Shown: piece after piece, positions 1 through 7,140 of the stretch
Numbering within the stretch: the stretch's first letter is position 1
How the letters are laid out: each line of letters opens with the position of its first letter
NCBI GenBank assembly: GCA_965651815.1
Contig: CBFGTJ010000001.1
Span: forward strand, 18,129 to 82,128
Reading direction: 5' to 3'
Length of the DNA stretch: 64,000 bases
Origin: CBFGTJ01 sp965651815
GTDB taxonomy: Bacteria; Actinomycetota; Acidimicrobiia; Acidimicrobiales; Microtrichaceae
Program-made: the position numbers and the translations under genes
The notes under the pieces: model-generated
The model's database searches: none
What the model saw: the letters and a program-made list of their open reading frames with translations, nothing else
Told to the model about the DNA's origin: nothing

Positions 1-1
1 C

Positions 2-1117
2 TGGCTGCTCGCGACCGTCATCCTCCCCAACGGCGCGCCGGGCCTCGTCGGCACCGCGTACTGGAGCGTCGCCGTGGTGGGCGCGCTGCTGTTCCTGGGC
101 TCGCTCCTCGCCCACGAGATGGCCCACTCCATCATCGCCCGCCGCAACGACGTCGAGGTGGAAGGCGTCACGCTGTGGCTCTTCGGCGGCTTCGCCCAGT
201 TCGCCTCCGAGCCGCAGACGCCGGGCGCCGAGTTCCGCATCTCGGCCGCCGGGCCGGCCACCAGCCTCGCCGTCGCGGCGCTCTTCGTCGGTGCCGCGCT
301 CGGGCTGGACGCCGCCGGCGTGCCCACCCTCTACACCACCCTGCTCGCCTGGCTGGGCCTCATCAACGGCTTCCTGGGGTTGTTCAACCTGCTGCCGGGC
401 GCGCCGCTCGACGGCGGGCGCGTGCTGGCCTCCGCGCTGTGGAAGCTGCGCGGCGACCGGGTGGCCGGCCGGATCGGCGCCGCCCGCGTCGGTCGGGCGG
501 TCGGCATGGGCATCGCCGGCCTCGGCGTCGCCGAGATGGTCTTCATCGGCCGCCTCGGCGGGCTCTGGACGATCTTCATCGGCTGGTTCATCCACAACGC
601 CGCCCGTGCCGAGCAGGCCCACTTCGTGAGCGAGCGGGCCCTCGGCGACCTCCGCGTCCGCGACGCCATGTCGCCCGGCAACGAGCACGTGCGCACCTGG
701 ACCACGATCGCCGACCTCGTCGACGGCCCGCTGCGCTCCGCCCGGCACGCCGCGGTGCCGGTGCTCGACTGGAACGGCGCGCCCGCGGGCCTCGTGACCC
801 TCGAGGACGTGTCGAGGGTCCCGGCCGAGCAGTGGGCGGCGACCGAGGTCGTCCGGGTCCTGCACCGCGACGAGGAGGTCCCGACCGTCACGCTCGACGC
901 CAAGCTGGTCGACGTGCTCGAGCAGCTCGGGCGCGGGCCCAACGGCACCGCCATCGTGCTCGACGACGAGGGACGGGCCGTCGGCGTGATCGGTCCCGAC
1001 GACCTGCGCCGGGCCATCGAGCTCGGGCGCCTGCGGGACCGCATGCCCCGGTCGACGCCGCCCCCACCGCCCGCTGGGGTGCCGACCCAGCAGTGGCAGC
1101 CCCCGGCCGCCCGCTGA
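2..1117 (+). CDS. Site-2 protease family membrane metalloprotease with CBS domains (5' partial)
   Basis: The reading frame is open to the left edge, so the N-terminus is missing; 371 residues are visible. HEMAH at visible residues 38-42 is the HExxH zinc site of M50 intramembrane proteases. The second metal motif follows as NLLPGAPLDGG, with Asp at visible residue 137. Hydrophobic segments surround both motifs. After about residue 215 come two CBS-type repeats, then a Pro-rich tail. This matches the Rip3/SpoIVFB-like group with C-terminal CBS domains, which cleave membrane-embedded substrates such as anti-sigma factors and may sense nucleotides through the CBS pair. The substrate is not evident from the neighbours. 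Confidence 0.88.
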   Translation, partial: WLLATVILPNGAPGLVGTAYWSVAVVGALLFLGSLLAHEMAHSIIARRNDVEVEGVTLWLFGGFAQFASEPQTPGAEFRISAAGPATSLAVAALFVGAALGLDAAGVPTLYTTLLAWLGLINGFLGLFNLLPGAPLDGGRVLASALWKLRGDRVAGRIGAARVGRAVGMGIAGLGVAEMVFIGRLGGLWTIFIGWFIHNAARAEQAHFVSERALGDLRVRDAMSPGNEHVRTWTTIADLVDGPLRSARHAAVPVLDWNGAPAGLVTLEDVSRVPAEQWAATEVVRVLHRDEEVPTVTLDAKLVDVLEQLGRGPNGTAIVLDDEGRAVGVIGPDDLRRAIELGRLRDRMPRSTPPPPPAGVPTQQWQPPAAR

Positions 1118-1145
1118 CCGCCCACGTGGCCGCCCACCCGGACGG

Positions 1146-1151
1146 TACCGT
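1146..1151 (+). promoter_or_regulatory. -10 element (TACCGT) for a leaderless J-domain gene
   Basis: TACCGT ends 6 nt before the ATG at 1158, the spacing expected when transcription starts at or next to the start codon. No Shine-Dalgarno sequence is present and no convincing -35 is visible. Confidence 0.5.
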
Positions 1152-1157
1152 GAGCCG

Positions 1158-1856
1158 ATGATCCTGGCGGAGGTCGAGACCCACCTTTCCCGCCCGATCG
1201 CGCCGACCCGGCGGGTCGCGCTCGGCGACCTCCAGCTGCCCTGCGAGCCCGCACCCGGCTTCGGCGGCATCCTGCTCGGCGGGATCGTCGCCCGGTTCGG
1301 CCCGGAGCTCGACCTGGACCTCCAGGAGGACCTGCTCCGCCTCATGCGCGACGTCGAGCTCGGCAGGCGCATCCCCCAGCCGCGGCTGCGCCACCGGCTG
1401 CAGGACGACCGCGTCGGCCTGCAGCGCTCGCGGCACCGGCTGCTCGGGGTGGGGGAGGGGCTGCGCTTCGAGCTCGACGAGGAGCGTGGCACCCCTGCTC
1501 AGCACGTGCTCTGCGCGGTGTACGCGGCGGCGACCACCGCACCGAGCGTGCGCCACACCGTGATCGCCACGCTGCGCAAGGGTCTCTACTGGCGCGGCGG
1601 CTCCGACGCCGAGCTCGTCGCGCACCTCTCGGGCCACGCGGCCCCGCTCGGGGTCGACGCCCTCGCCGACCCGGTCGCCTGGGCGCTCCGCACGCTCGCG
1701 CTGTCGGACGGCGTCGGCACACCGTCGCGGCGGGAGGTGCAGCGCGCGTTCCGCGCCCGCCTGCGCGCCGAGCACCCCGACCACGGGGCCGACGACCACG
1801 GTGCCGGGGATCGGATCGCACGCCTCGCGGCGGCGCGACGGATCCTGCTCGGATGA
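1158..1856 (+). CDS. Hypothetical protein with C-terminal J domain
   Basis: A 232-residue soluble protein. The N-terminal 170 residues match nothing I recognise. The last 65 residues read as a degenerate J domain: a helix rich in Arg (RREVQRAFRARLRAEHPD), the HPD tripeptide at 206-208, then a helix ending in AARRILLG. The HPD loop of DnaJ-type co-chaperones stimulates Hsp70 ATPase, so a partner role with DnaK is plausible; the client-binding part would be the unknown N-terminus. It lacks the G/F region and zinc fingers of true DnaJ. Its stop codon overlaps the ATG of the next hydrolase gene (ATGA), suggesting coupled translation. Confidence 0.7.
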   Translation: MILAEVETHLSRPIAPTRRVALGDLQLPCEPAPGFGGILLGGIVARFGPELDLDLQEDLLRLMRDVELGRRIPQPRLRHRLQDDRVGLQRSRHRLLGVGEGLRFELDEERGTPAQHVLCAVYAAATTAPSVRHTVIATLRKGLYWRGGSDAELVAHLSGHAAPLGVDALADPVAWALRTLALSDGVGTPSRREVQRAFRARLRAEHPDHGADDHGAGDRIARLAAARRILLG

Positions 1857-2461
1857 CACCCGCGGGCCTCGCGCTCTGGCCGGGAGCGGGGAGCAGCGCG
1901 GAGCACCCCACGCTGCTCGCCCTCGAGGCGGCGCTCGCGCCGCTGCCGGTCGCGCGCTTCGACTTCCCCTACCGGCGCGAGGGTCGCAAGGCCCCCGACC
2001 GGGCGAACAAGTTGATCGCGTCGCTGCGCGCGGACGTCGCCGCCTGGTGCGACGAGCTCGGCACGACCCCCGACCGGTTGGTGCTCGGCGGGCGGTCGAT
2101 GGGCGGGCGGATGGCGTCGATGGCGATCGCGGGTGCCACCGGCAACACGGCCCGCGGCAGCGAACCGTGGGAGGAGCCCCTCCCCGCCGCCGGCCTCGTG
2201 CTCATCTCGTACCCGCTGCACCCGCCGGGGCGGCCCGAGCGCCTGCGAACCGAGCACCTCGACCGCATCCGGGTGCCGGTGTTGTCGATCGCCGGTGACC
2301 GCGACCCCTTCGGGACCCCCGACGAGCTCGCCGCGGCGCTCGCGGCGGTGCCGGCCACGGTCACCTGCGTGACCGTGCCCGGCGCGCGGCACGAGCTCGG
2401 GGACGCCGACGAGGTGGTCGTGGAGGCGGTGCGCTCGTTCCTCGACGGGCTCAGGGGTTGA
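1853..2461 (+). CDS. Alpha/beta hydrolase, TEX30/KANSL3-like small hydrolase
   Basis: A 202-residue protein with a short alpha/beta hydrolase fold. The N-terminal strand and PGAG loop fit an oxyanion-hole region. GGRSMGGR around Ser82 is the nucleophile elbow. GDRDPFG supplies the acid and GARHEL the catalytic His. The length and the order of motifs fit the KANL3/Tex30 group, for which substrates are poorly known. The ATG overlaps the stop of the J-domain gene by 4 nt. The 3' end overlaps the convergent MFS gene by 11 bp, so there is no room for a terminator between them. Confidence 0.8.
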   Translation: MTPAGLALWPGAGSSAEHPTLLALEAALAPLPVARFDFPYRREGRKAPDRANKLIASLRADVAAWCDELGTTPDRLVLGGRSMGGRMASMAIAGATGNTARGSEPWEEPLPAAGLVLISYPLHPPGRPERLRTEHLDRIRVPVLSIAGDRDPFGTPDELAAALAAVPATVTCVTVPGARHELGDADEVVVEAVRSFLDGLRG

Positions 2462-3995
2462 GCTCCTCGAGCTCCCGGCCCCGGGTCTCGGGCACCGCCA
2501 GCGCCAGCAGCGCCGCGGCCAGCGGCGCGACCGCCAGGCCGGCGAACGCCACCGCGTAGCCGTGGGAGTCGGTGACCGGCCCTGCCACGAGCAGCCCGAG
2601 CACCGAACCTCCCACCCCGATCGCGGCCAGCGCCCCCCGCACCCCGCCGCGGCGCCCGGTCGGGAACAGCTCCGGGGCGATGACCCCCATCGCGGGGACG
2701 CACAGCGCCCCGAGCACCGAGCCGAGCAGCGATGCGATCCACATCGGCGGGCCGCCGAGGGCGAAGAACGCGGCGTTGAACAGGCCGACCGCGACGAGGC
2801 CGGGCACGATCGCGGCGCGGCGCCCGCGCACGTCCGCGAGCCGGCCGCCCACCACCACGCCGAGCCCGCCCGGCGTGCTCGTCGCGAGGACGAACACGGT
2901 GATCAGCGCCCCGCTGAACGCGTGCTCGGTGCGCAGGTAGTCGTTCTGCAGCTGCGAGGACGGCGCGAGGAACACGTTCAACAGGAAGAACATCGACGCG
3001 AGCAGCAGGAACCGGCCGCCGCGGATGCGGCGCGACCCCGAGTCCGAGGTGCCGGCCTCCAGGTAGTCCTCGAAGCGCCGGCTCTCGGGCAGGTGCCGCG
3101 CCGCGTGCGCCACCAGCGGCAGGGTCAACCCGGCGACGACGAAGGTGAGCCGCCACCCCCACGGGCCCAGGTCCGCGAGCGGGAGCGTCATCACGACGAC
3201 CCCGGCGCCCAGCCCGTACGCGAGCGTCCCGAGCCCGGTGACCATCGCCCGCGACCCGGCCGGCAGCTCCTCCACCGCGATCGTGTCCACGCACAGCAGG
3301 CCGGCGACCGCGAGGTTGCGGGCGACCAGCTGCAGGGCGCCGACCGCCCACAGGGACGGCGCGGCGGCGGTCGCGACCGTCAGGACCCCGGCCGCGGCGA
3401 ACGACCACAGCGCGACCCGGCGCCGTCCACGGCGGTCCGCGAAGACCATCGCCACCACCGTCACCACGACACCGAGCCGGGCCGCGGCGAGCAGCGTCGT
3501 CTGCTCGGTGCGGGACCCGTCGCCGAGGTCGGCCGAGATGAACGTGAGCACCTGGGTGAGCAGCCCGTAGAGGAGGCCGGCGACGAGGTTGCATGCCGCC
3601 ATCGCGGCGACCGCGGTCGACTGGCGCGGCGACAGGCGGTCGGGCGTGCTCCACCACGGGGTGGTGCCGGGCGCGGGACCACGGGGCAGGACGCGCTTCA
3701 GCAGCGGGACGAACAGCGGTGACCAGTAGGGGATCGCCGGGACGAACTCCACCACCTGCTCGACCCGCAGCCGACCGTCCGTCCCGGGCGACCAGTCCAG
3801 GGTCCGCTCGTAGCGGCGGAACGGCCCGTGCTCGGCCTCGAAGGTCGCGGAGCCGCACGGCCCCGGGGTGCCCTCGCGGGGCCCGTCGCCTGCGCAGGCG
3901 ACCTCCCGCTCCAGCACGAGCACGTCGTCCCGGGGCACCAGCCGCCGCGCCAGCTCGTCCGCATCGCACTCACCGACGGTGTGGATCCGCGCCAT
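2451..3995 (-). CDS. MFS transporter with N-terminal soluble extension
   Basis: A 514-residue major facilitator with about 12 hydrophobic segments. FADRRGRRR and GGRLADVRGRR are MFS motif-A-type loops between TM2/TM3 and TM8/TM9. The C-terminal PETRGRELEELNP is the motif common at the end of sugar/metabolite-type MFS proteins. The first roughly 100 residues are hydrophilic and precede TM1, which is unusual for the family. The ATG at 3995 was chosen because GGAGGACG lies immediately upstream; the frame stays open further upstream but enters the divergent murA region. The substrate cannot be told from sequence. Confidence 0.8.
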   Translation of the reverse strand: MARIHTVGECDADELARRLVPRDDVLVLEREVACAGDGPREGTPGPCGSATFEAEHGPFRRYERTLDWSPGTDGRLRVEQVVEFVPAIPYWSPLFVPLLKRVLPRGPAPGTTPWWSTPDRLSPRQSTAVAAMAACNLVAGLLYGLLTQVLTFISADLGDGSRTEQTTLLAAARLGVVVTVVAMVFADRRGRRRVALWSFAAAGVLTVATAAAPSLWAVGALQLVARNLAVAGLLCVDTIAVEELPAGSRAMVTGLGTLAYGLGAGVVVMTLPLADLGPWGWRLTFVVAGLTLPLVAHAARHLPESRRFEDYLEAGTSDSGSRRIRGGRFLLLASMFFLLNVFLAPSSQLQNDYLRTEHAFSGALITVFVLATSTPGGLGVVVGGRLADVRGRRAAIVPGLVAVGLFNAAFFALGGPPMWIASLLGSVLGALCVPAMGVIAPELFPTGRRGGVRGALAAIGVGGSVLGLLVAGPVTDSHGYAVAFAGLAVAPLAAALLALAVPETRGRELEELNP

Positions 3996-4095
3996 CGTCC
4001 TCCCGGAGCCGCCCCCCGAGGCGCCTCGTGGTGCGGGGACACTACCGGGGCCCGCCCGTACAGCGGTGCGTGCGGTTGCCGACATACTGGAGCAC

Positions 4096-5349
4096 GTGTC
4101 GCGCCTGATCGTCCGGCCCTCCGGTCCGCTCTCGGGAGAGGTGGTCATCCGAGGGGCGAAGAACTCGGTGCTCAAGCTCATGGCGGCCTGCGTGCTGGCG
4201 ACCGGCCGGTACGTGCTCCGCAACGTGCCGCACATCTCCGACGTCGAGCACATGCGCCTGCTGCTCGAGGCGATGGGCATCCAGACCCGCTGGCGCGACG
4301 ACGACGCGCTCGAGGTCGTCCGTGGTGACGAGGTCACCCCCGAGGCGCCCTACGAGCTCGTCGAGCGCATGCGGGCGTCGTCGGCGGTGCTGGGCCCGCT
4401 GCTCGCCTCGGTGGGCGAGGCGCGGGTGGCCATGCCCGGTGGCGACGACTTCGGGTCCCGGCCGATCGACATGCACCTCCAGGGCCTCGAGGCCATGGGC
4501 GCCCGCTTCTCGCTCGCCCACGGTGTGATCGAGGGCGTCGCCCCGCGCCTGAAGGGCACCGAGATCGTGCTCGAGTACCCGAGCGTCGGCGCGACCGAGA
4601 ACCTGCTGATGGCGGGCGTGCTGGCCGAGGGACGCACCACCGTGCACAACGCGGCGCGGGAGCCCGAGATCGCGGACCTCGCCGCGTTCCTCAACCGGAT
4701 GGGGGGACGGATCCTCGGCGCCGGGAGCTCGGTCATCACGATCGACGGCGTGGACGAGCTGCGAGCGGTGGAGCACCGGGTGATCCCCGACCGCGTCGAG
4801 GTGGCCACGTTCCTGTCGGCCCTGGGCGTCGCCGGAGGCGAGCTGGACCTGCGTGGCGTGCGCGTCGACCACCTCGACCTCCTCATCGAGAAGCTGGGCC
4901 GGATGGGCATGCGGATCTCACCGGAGGCCGAGGGCCTGTGGGCGATGTCGAAGGGGCGGCCCCGCCCGGTGGACGTCGCGACCCTGCCGTACCCGGGGCT
5001 CGCGACCGACTACCTGCCGGTGCTCGTCGCGCTGCAGTGCTTCTCGACGGGGACCAGCTACGCCACCGAGAACGTGTTCTCGGGCAGGTTCCGCTACATC
5101 GGGGAGCTGGCCCGCATGGGGGCCAGGATCCGGGTGGAGGACCACCACCTGGTCATCGACGGGGTCGAACGGCTGTCGGGCGCGCCCGTGCGCGCGGTCG
5201 ACATCCGCGCCGGCGCGGCGCTCGTCGTCGCGGCGCTCGGCGCGGACGGCGAGACGGTCATCTCCGACGCCCACCACATCGACCGGGGCTACGAGGACTT
5301 CGACGCCCGCATGCGCGCCATCGGCGCGGACGTGCAGCGGGTGGACTGA
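4096..5349 (+). CDS. murA: UDP-N-acetylglucosamine 1-carboxyvinyltransferase with Asp at the fosfomycin-target position
   Basis: A 417-residue cytoplasmic enzyme that transfers enolpyruvyl from PEP to UDP-GlcNAc, the first committed step of peptidoglycan synthesis. Family markers are Lys22-Asn23 in the N-terminal IRGAKNS motif, MRASSAVLGP, ATENLL, the Asp of YPGLATDYLPV and HIDRGYEDF near the C-terminus. The loop that carries Cys115 in E. coli (PGGCTIG) reads PGGDDFG here, placing Asp117 at the reactive position. Asp there is known to keep activity and give fosfomycin resistance, as in Mycobacterium. The GTG at 4096 has GGAG 3 nt upstream; an in-frame GTG at 4066 is an alternative. A paralogue elsewhere cannot be excluded. 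Confidence 0.92.
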   Translation: MSRLIVRPSGPLSGEVVIRGAKNSVLKLMAACVLATGRYVLRNVPHISDVEHMRLLLEAMGIQTRWRDDDALEVVRGDEVTPEAPYELVERMRASSAVLGPLLASVGEARVAMPGGDDFGSRPIDMHLQGLEAMGARFSLAHGVIEGVAPRLKGTEIVLEYPSVGATENLLMAGVLAEGRTTVHNAAREPEIADLAAFLNRMGGRILGAGSSVITIDGVDELRAVEHRVIPDRVEVATFLSALGVAGGELDLRGVRVDHLDLLIEKLGRMGMRISPEAEGLWAMSKGRPRPVDVATLPYPGLATDYLPVLVALQCFSTGTSYATENVFSGRFRYIGELARMGARIRVEDHHLVIDGVERLSGAPVRAVDIRAGAALVVAALGADGETVISDAHHIDRGYEDFDARMRAIGADVQRVD

Positions 5350-5353
5350 GCGA

Positions 5354-5383
5354 GGTCCGGCAGAGCGCGGTCCGGCAGAGCGC
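5354..5383. repeat. Perfect 15-bp tandem duplication
   Basis: The 15-mer GGTCCGGCAGAGCGC occurs twice head to tail between the murA stop and the end of the convergent small membrane gene. It looks like a recent slippage duplication and is noncoding. No function is apparent. Confidence 0.85.
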
Positions 5384-5390
5384 GCCCCGT

Positions 5391-5609
5391 TCAGCGCGGG
5401 CCGGCGGGTCGGTCGCGCTCGTCCGGGGTGCCGTCGGGGTCCTGGCGGCGCTCCCCGAGGCGCCCCGCCCGCTTGTTCGCCGAGTACAGGAGCACCGCGA
5501 ACACCGCGATCGGGCCGCCGACCATCAGGATCTCGTCCCACCCGCCCTGGTGCGCCACCAGTGCGCCGGGCAGCCAGCCGAGGGCCGCGGCAGCGGGGAA
5601 CCGGGCCAT
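5391..5609 (-). CDS. Small single-pass membrane protein
   Basis: A 72-residue hypothetical protein. One hydrophobic stretch (ILMVGGPIAVFAVLLY, about residues 27-42) is followed by a charged Arg/Asp/Glu-rich tail, so the C-terminus is probably cytoplasmic by the positive-inside rule. The ATG at 5609 was chosen because it gives a compact protein; the frame continues upstream without an obvious better start. It ends convergently with murA. No domain is recognised. Confidence 0.55.
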   Translation of the reverse strand: MARFPAAAALGWLPGALVAHQGGWDEILMVGGPIAVFAVLLYSANKRAGRLGERRQDPDGTPDERDRPAGPR

Positions 5610-5715
5610 CAGGAACACCCCATGAGGAACACCACGGTAGCTCCGGGGGTTGTCCCTCCAGCGGGCGCGCACCATCATCGTCCCGGCGCGCCACCTGCAC
5701 CCCCGGAGGTCACGA

Positions 5716-5988
5716 GTGTCGATCGACTTGGCGAAGGTCGAAGAGGTCATCGAGATCATGCGGCCTGCGATCCAGGCCGACGGTGGCGACATCTCGCTGG
5801 TCGACGTCGACGTGGACACGGGGGTGGTGACCGTGGAGCTCACCGGCGCCTGCGTGAGCTGCCCCGCCTCGACGGTGACGATGAAGGCCGGGATCGAGCG
5901 GATCATGAAGGACCGCGTGCCGGGCGTCACCTCGGTGGTGCAGCCCGGTGAGGACCAGGTCGAGTCCGGGACCGCCGTCTCGTTGTGA
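5716..5988 (+). CDS. NifU C-terminal-like (Nfu) Fe-S cluster protein
   Basis: A 90-residue protein matching the NifU C-terminal domain: IRPAIQADGGDI-type start, then ELTGACVSCPAS with the CxxC pair that binds a bridging Fe-S cluster, then a helix ending VPGVTSV. Nfu proteins carry [4Fe-4S] clusters to apo-proteins in the cytoplasm. The GTG at 5716 has GGAGGT at 5705-5710, 5 nt upstream, one of the few clear ribosome sites in the window, so the longer upstream frame is rejected. It ends close to the convergent Fur-family gene. A cysteine desulfurase that could feed clusters lies at 38882. Confidence 0.88.
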   Translation: MSIDLAKVEEVIEIMRPAIQADGGDISLVDVDVDTGVVTVELTGACVSCPASTVTMKAGIERIMKDRVPGVTSVVQPGEDQVESGTAVSL

Positions 5989-6000
5989 GCCCGGCGGGCG

Positions 6001-6444
6001 TCAGGCGCAGGTGGCGCAGCGCCCGAGCACGTCGAGCCGGTGGTGCTCGACCTCGAACCCCTCGCCCTCTGCGACCCGGTCCAGCGACCGGGTGAGCGAC
6101 GCCTCGATCTGGTCGTCGAGCGTCACGTCCTCGACCCGGCCGCAGCGCGTGCAGACCAGGTGGTGGTGGTGCTCGGTGAGGTCCTCCGCCAGCTCGAAGT
6201 GGCTGTACTCGTCACCCGCGACGATCCGGTGCGCGACGCCGGCGGCGATGAGCTCGTTGAGGTTGCGGTAGGCGCTGGACTGGGCGAGCGACGCGTCCTC
6301 CCGGAGGATCTCGGGGATCGTGAGCGGCCGGTCGGCCGCCGCGAGCACGTCGACCAGCGCGCGGCGCGCCCTCGTGTACCGCAGGCCGGCGCCGCGGAGC
6401 CGCTGGGAGGCGGTGGTGTGGAGGTCGTCGCCAGCGGTGCCCAT
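6001..6444 (-). CDS. Fur-family metalloregulator, probably Zur
   Basis: A 147-residue repressor. The N-terminal winged helix (about 10-85) contains LAQSSAYRNLNELIAAGV as recognition region. The C-terminal dimerisation domain has HFELAEDLTEHHHHLVC, a structural CTRC, and a terminal CATC pair, the two CxxC motifs that hold structural zinc. Fur, Zur and Mur cannot be separated by sequence alone. Zinc is inferred because a metal ABC uptake gene at 9648 carries a promoter motif also found in this gene's promoter. TACGGT (6453-6458 on the minus strand) ends 8 nt before the ATG, suggesting a leaderless, autoregulated mRNA. Confidence 0.85.
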   Translation of the reverse strand: MGTAGDDLHTTASQRLRGAGLRYTRARRALVDVLAAADRPLTIPEILREDASLAQSSAYRNLNELIAAGVAHRIVAGDEYSHFELAEDLTEHHHHLVCTRCGRVEDVTLDDQIEASLTRSLDRVAEGEGFEVEHHRLDVLGRCATCA

Positions 6445-6452
6445 CGGGGCCC

Positions 6453-6485
6453 ACCGTAGCCCTGGTTGGGAACGGCTGAGAACGG
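6453..6485 (-). promoter_or_regulatory. Promoter and operator-like direct repeat of the Fur/Zur gene
   Basis: On the minus strand TACGGT (6453-6458) is a -10 hexamer 8 nt before the start codon, and TTCTCA (6477-6482) could be a poor -35. Read on the plus strand, 6466-6485 holds TTGGGAACGG followed directly by CTGAGAACGG, two copies of TGRGAACGG spaced exactly 10 bp (one helical turn). The same half-site forms a near-palindrome at 9618-9632 before the metal-uptake gene. Placement over the -35 region suggests autorepression; binding is inferred. Confidence 0.5.
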
Positions 6486-6489
6486 CGGG

Positions 6490-7137
6490 TCAGGGTCGGT
6501 CGACCGTGACGGCGATCGAACCGGACACGTAGTCGAGGCCCGGGGCGCTGACCGACAGGACCGTGAAGCGGACCTGATCCGCACGGCTGCTCCCCGAGCG
6601 CGGGTACCAGCCCGACAGGAACGTGAGCGAGCCCGCGGACCCCGTCGTCGCCTGCAGGGTGTCCCGGTTGGTCCAGCTGCCGGTGCCCCGCCGGGTCTGG
6701 ACCCGCACGGTCACCACCGCACCCCTCACCGGGTCGCCCAGGTCGTCCCGGACGCGGAGCTCCGCGCTCGCCCGCCAGTTGGTGCCCGAGGTGGACCGTG
6801 AGGTGCTCGTCCACGAGGCGTTCACGGTCTGCGGGCTCGGCGCCTCGGTCGTCGTGGTGGGCGGGACGGTCGTCGAGGTCGTGCTCGTCGTGGAGGTGGT
6901 CGTCGACGTGGTCGTGGCGTCACCGCCGCCTCCACCGTCACCACCACCACCACCGCCGCCATCGGCGGGTGCCTCGGGGATGGTGCGGGTGCTGATCGCG
7001 TCGGCCGACTGCTGGGTCTTCTTCTCCGCCGTGTCCTGGAGGAACTCCACCGCGGCCAGCGTGCCGAGGGCGAACAGCGCCACCAGCAGCGCGTACTCCA
7101 CGATCGTCGCTCCCCGCTCGGGCCGCTCGCGTCGCAT
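6490..7137 (-). CDS. Flp/Tad-type pilin-like protein fused to a C-terminal Ig-like domain
   Basis: A 215-residue protein. Residues 8-32 are a class III signal peptide: ERG followed by ATIVEYALLVALFAL, giving Gly9/Ala10 cleavage with Glu and Tyr at mature positions 5 and 6, the Flp pilin signature. A Gly-rich and then Thr/Ser-rich linker spans about 57-105. The remaining 110 residues, starting NASWTSTSRS and containing GDPVRGAVVTVRVQTRRG, resemble an extracellular Ig-like (Big/invasin-type) domain. Normal Flp pilins are only 50-80 residues, so the extra domain would decorate the cell surface or pilus. It is the last gene of a tadE-tadG-flp-like operon, 3 nt after the tadG-like stop. Confidence 0.75.
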   Translation of the reverse strand: MRRERPERGATIVEYALLVALFALGTLAAVEFLQDTAEKKTQQSADAISTRTIPEAPADGGGGGGGDGGGGGDATTTSTTTSTTSTTSTTVPPTTTTEAPSPQTVNASWTSTSRSTSGTNWRASAELRVRDDLGDPVRGAVVTVRVQTRRGTGSWTNRDTLQATTGSAGSLTFLSGWYPRSGSSRADQVRFTVLSVSAPGLDYVSGSIAVTVDRP

Positions 7138-7140
7138 CGC

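Noticed and set aside
5610..5715. An additional gene in the gap before the Nfu gene, or a longer Nfu starting at 5650
   Set aside because: The clear GGAGGT site 5 nt before GTG 5716 sets the start, and the upstream residues show no similarity to the family.
6850..6965. Repetitive GTC/CACC-rich DNA looking like a microsatellite or small repeat array
   Set aside because: It is the in-frame Thr/Ser- and Gly-rich linker of the pilin-like protein, not an independent repeat or CRISPR.
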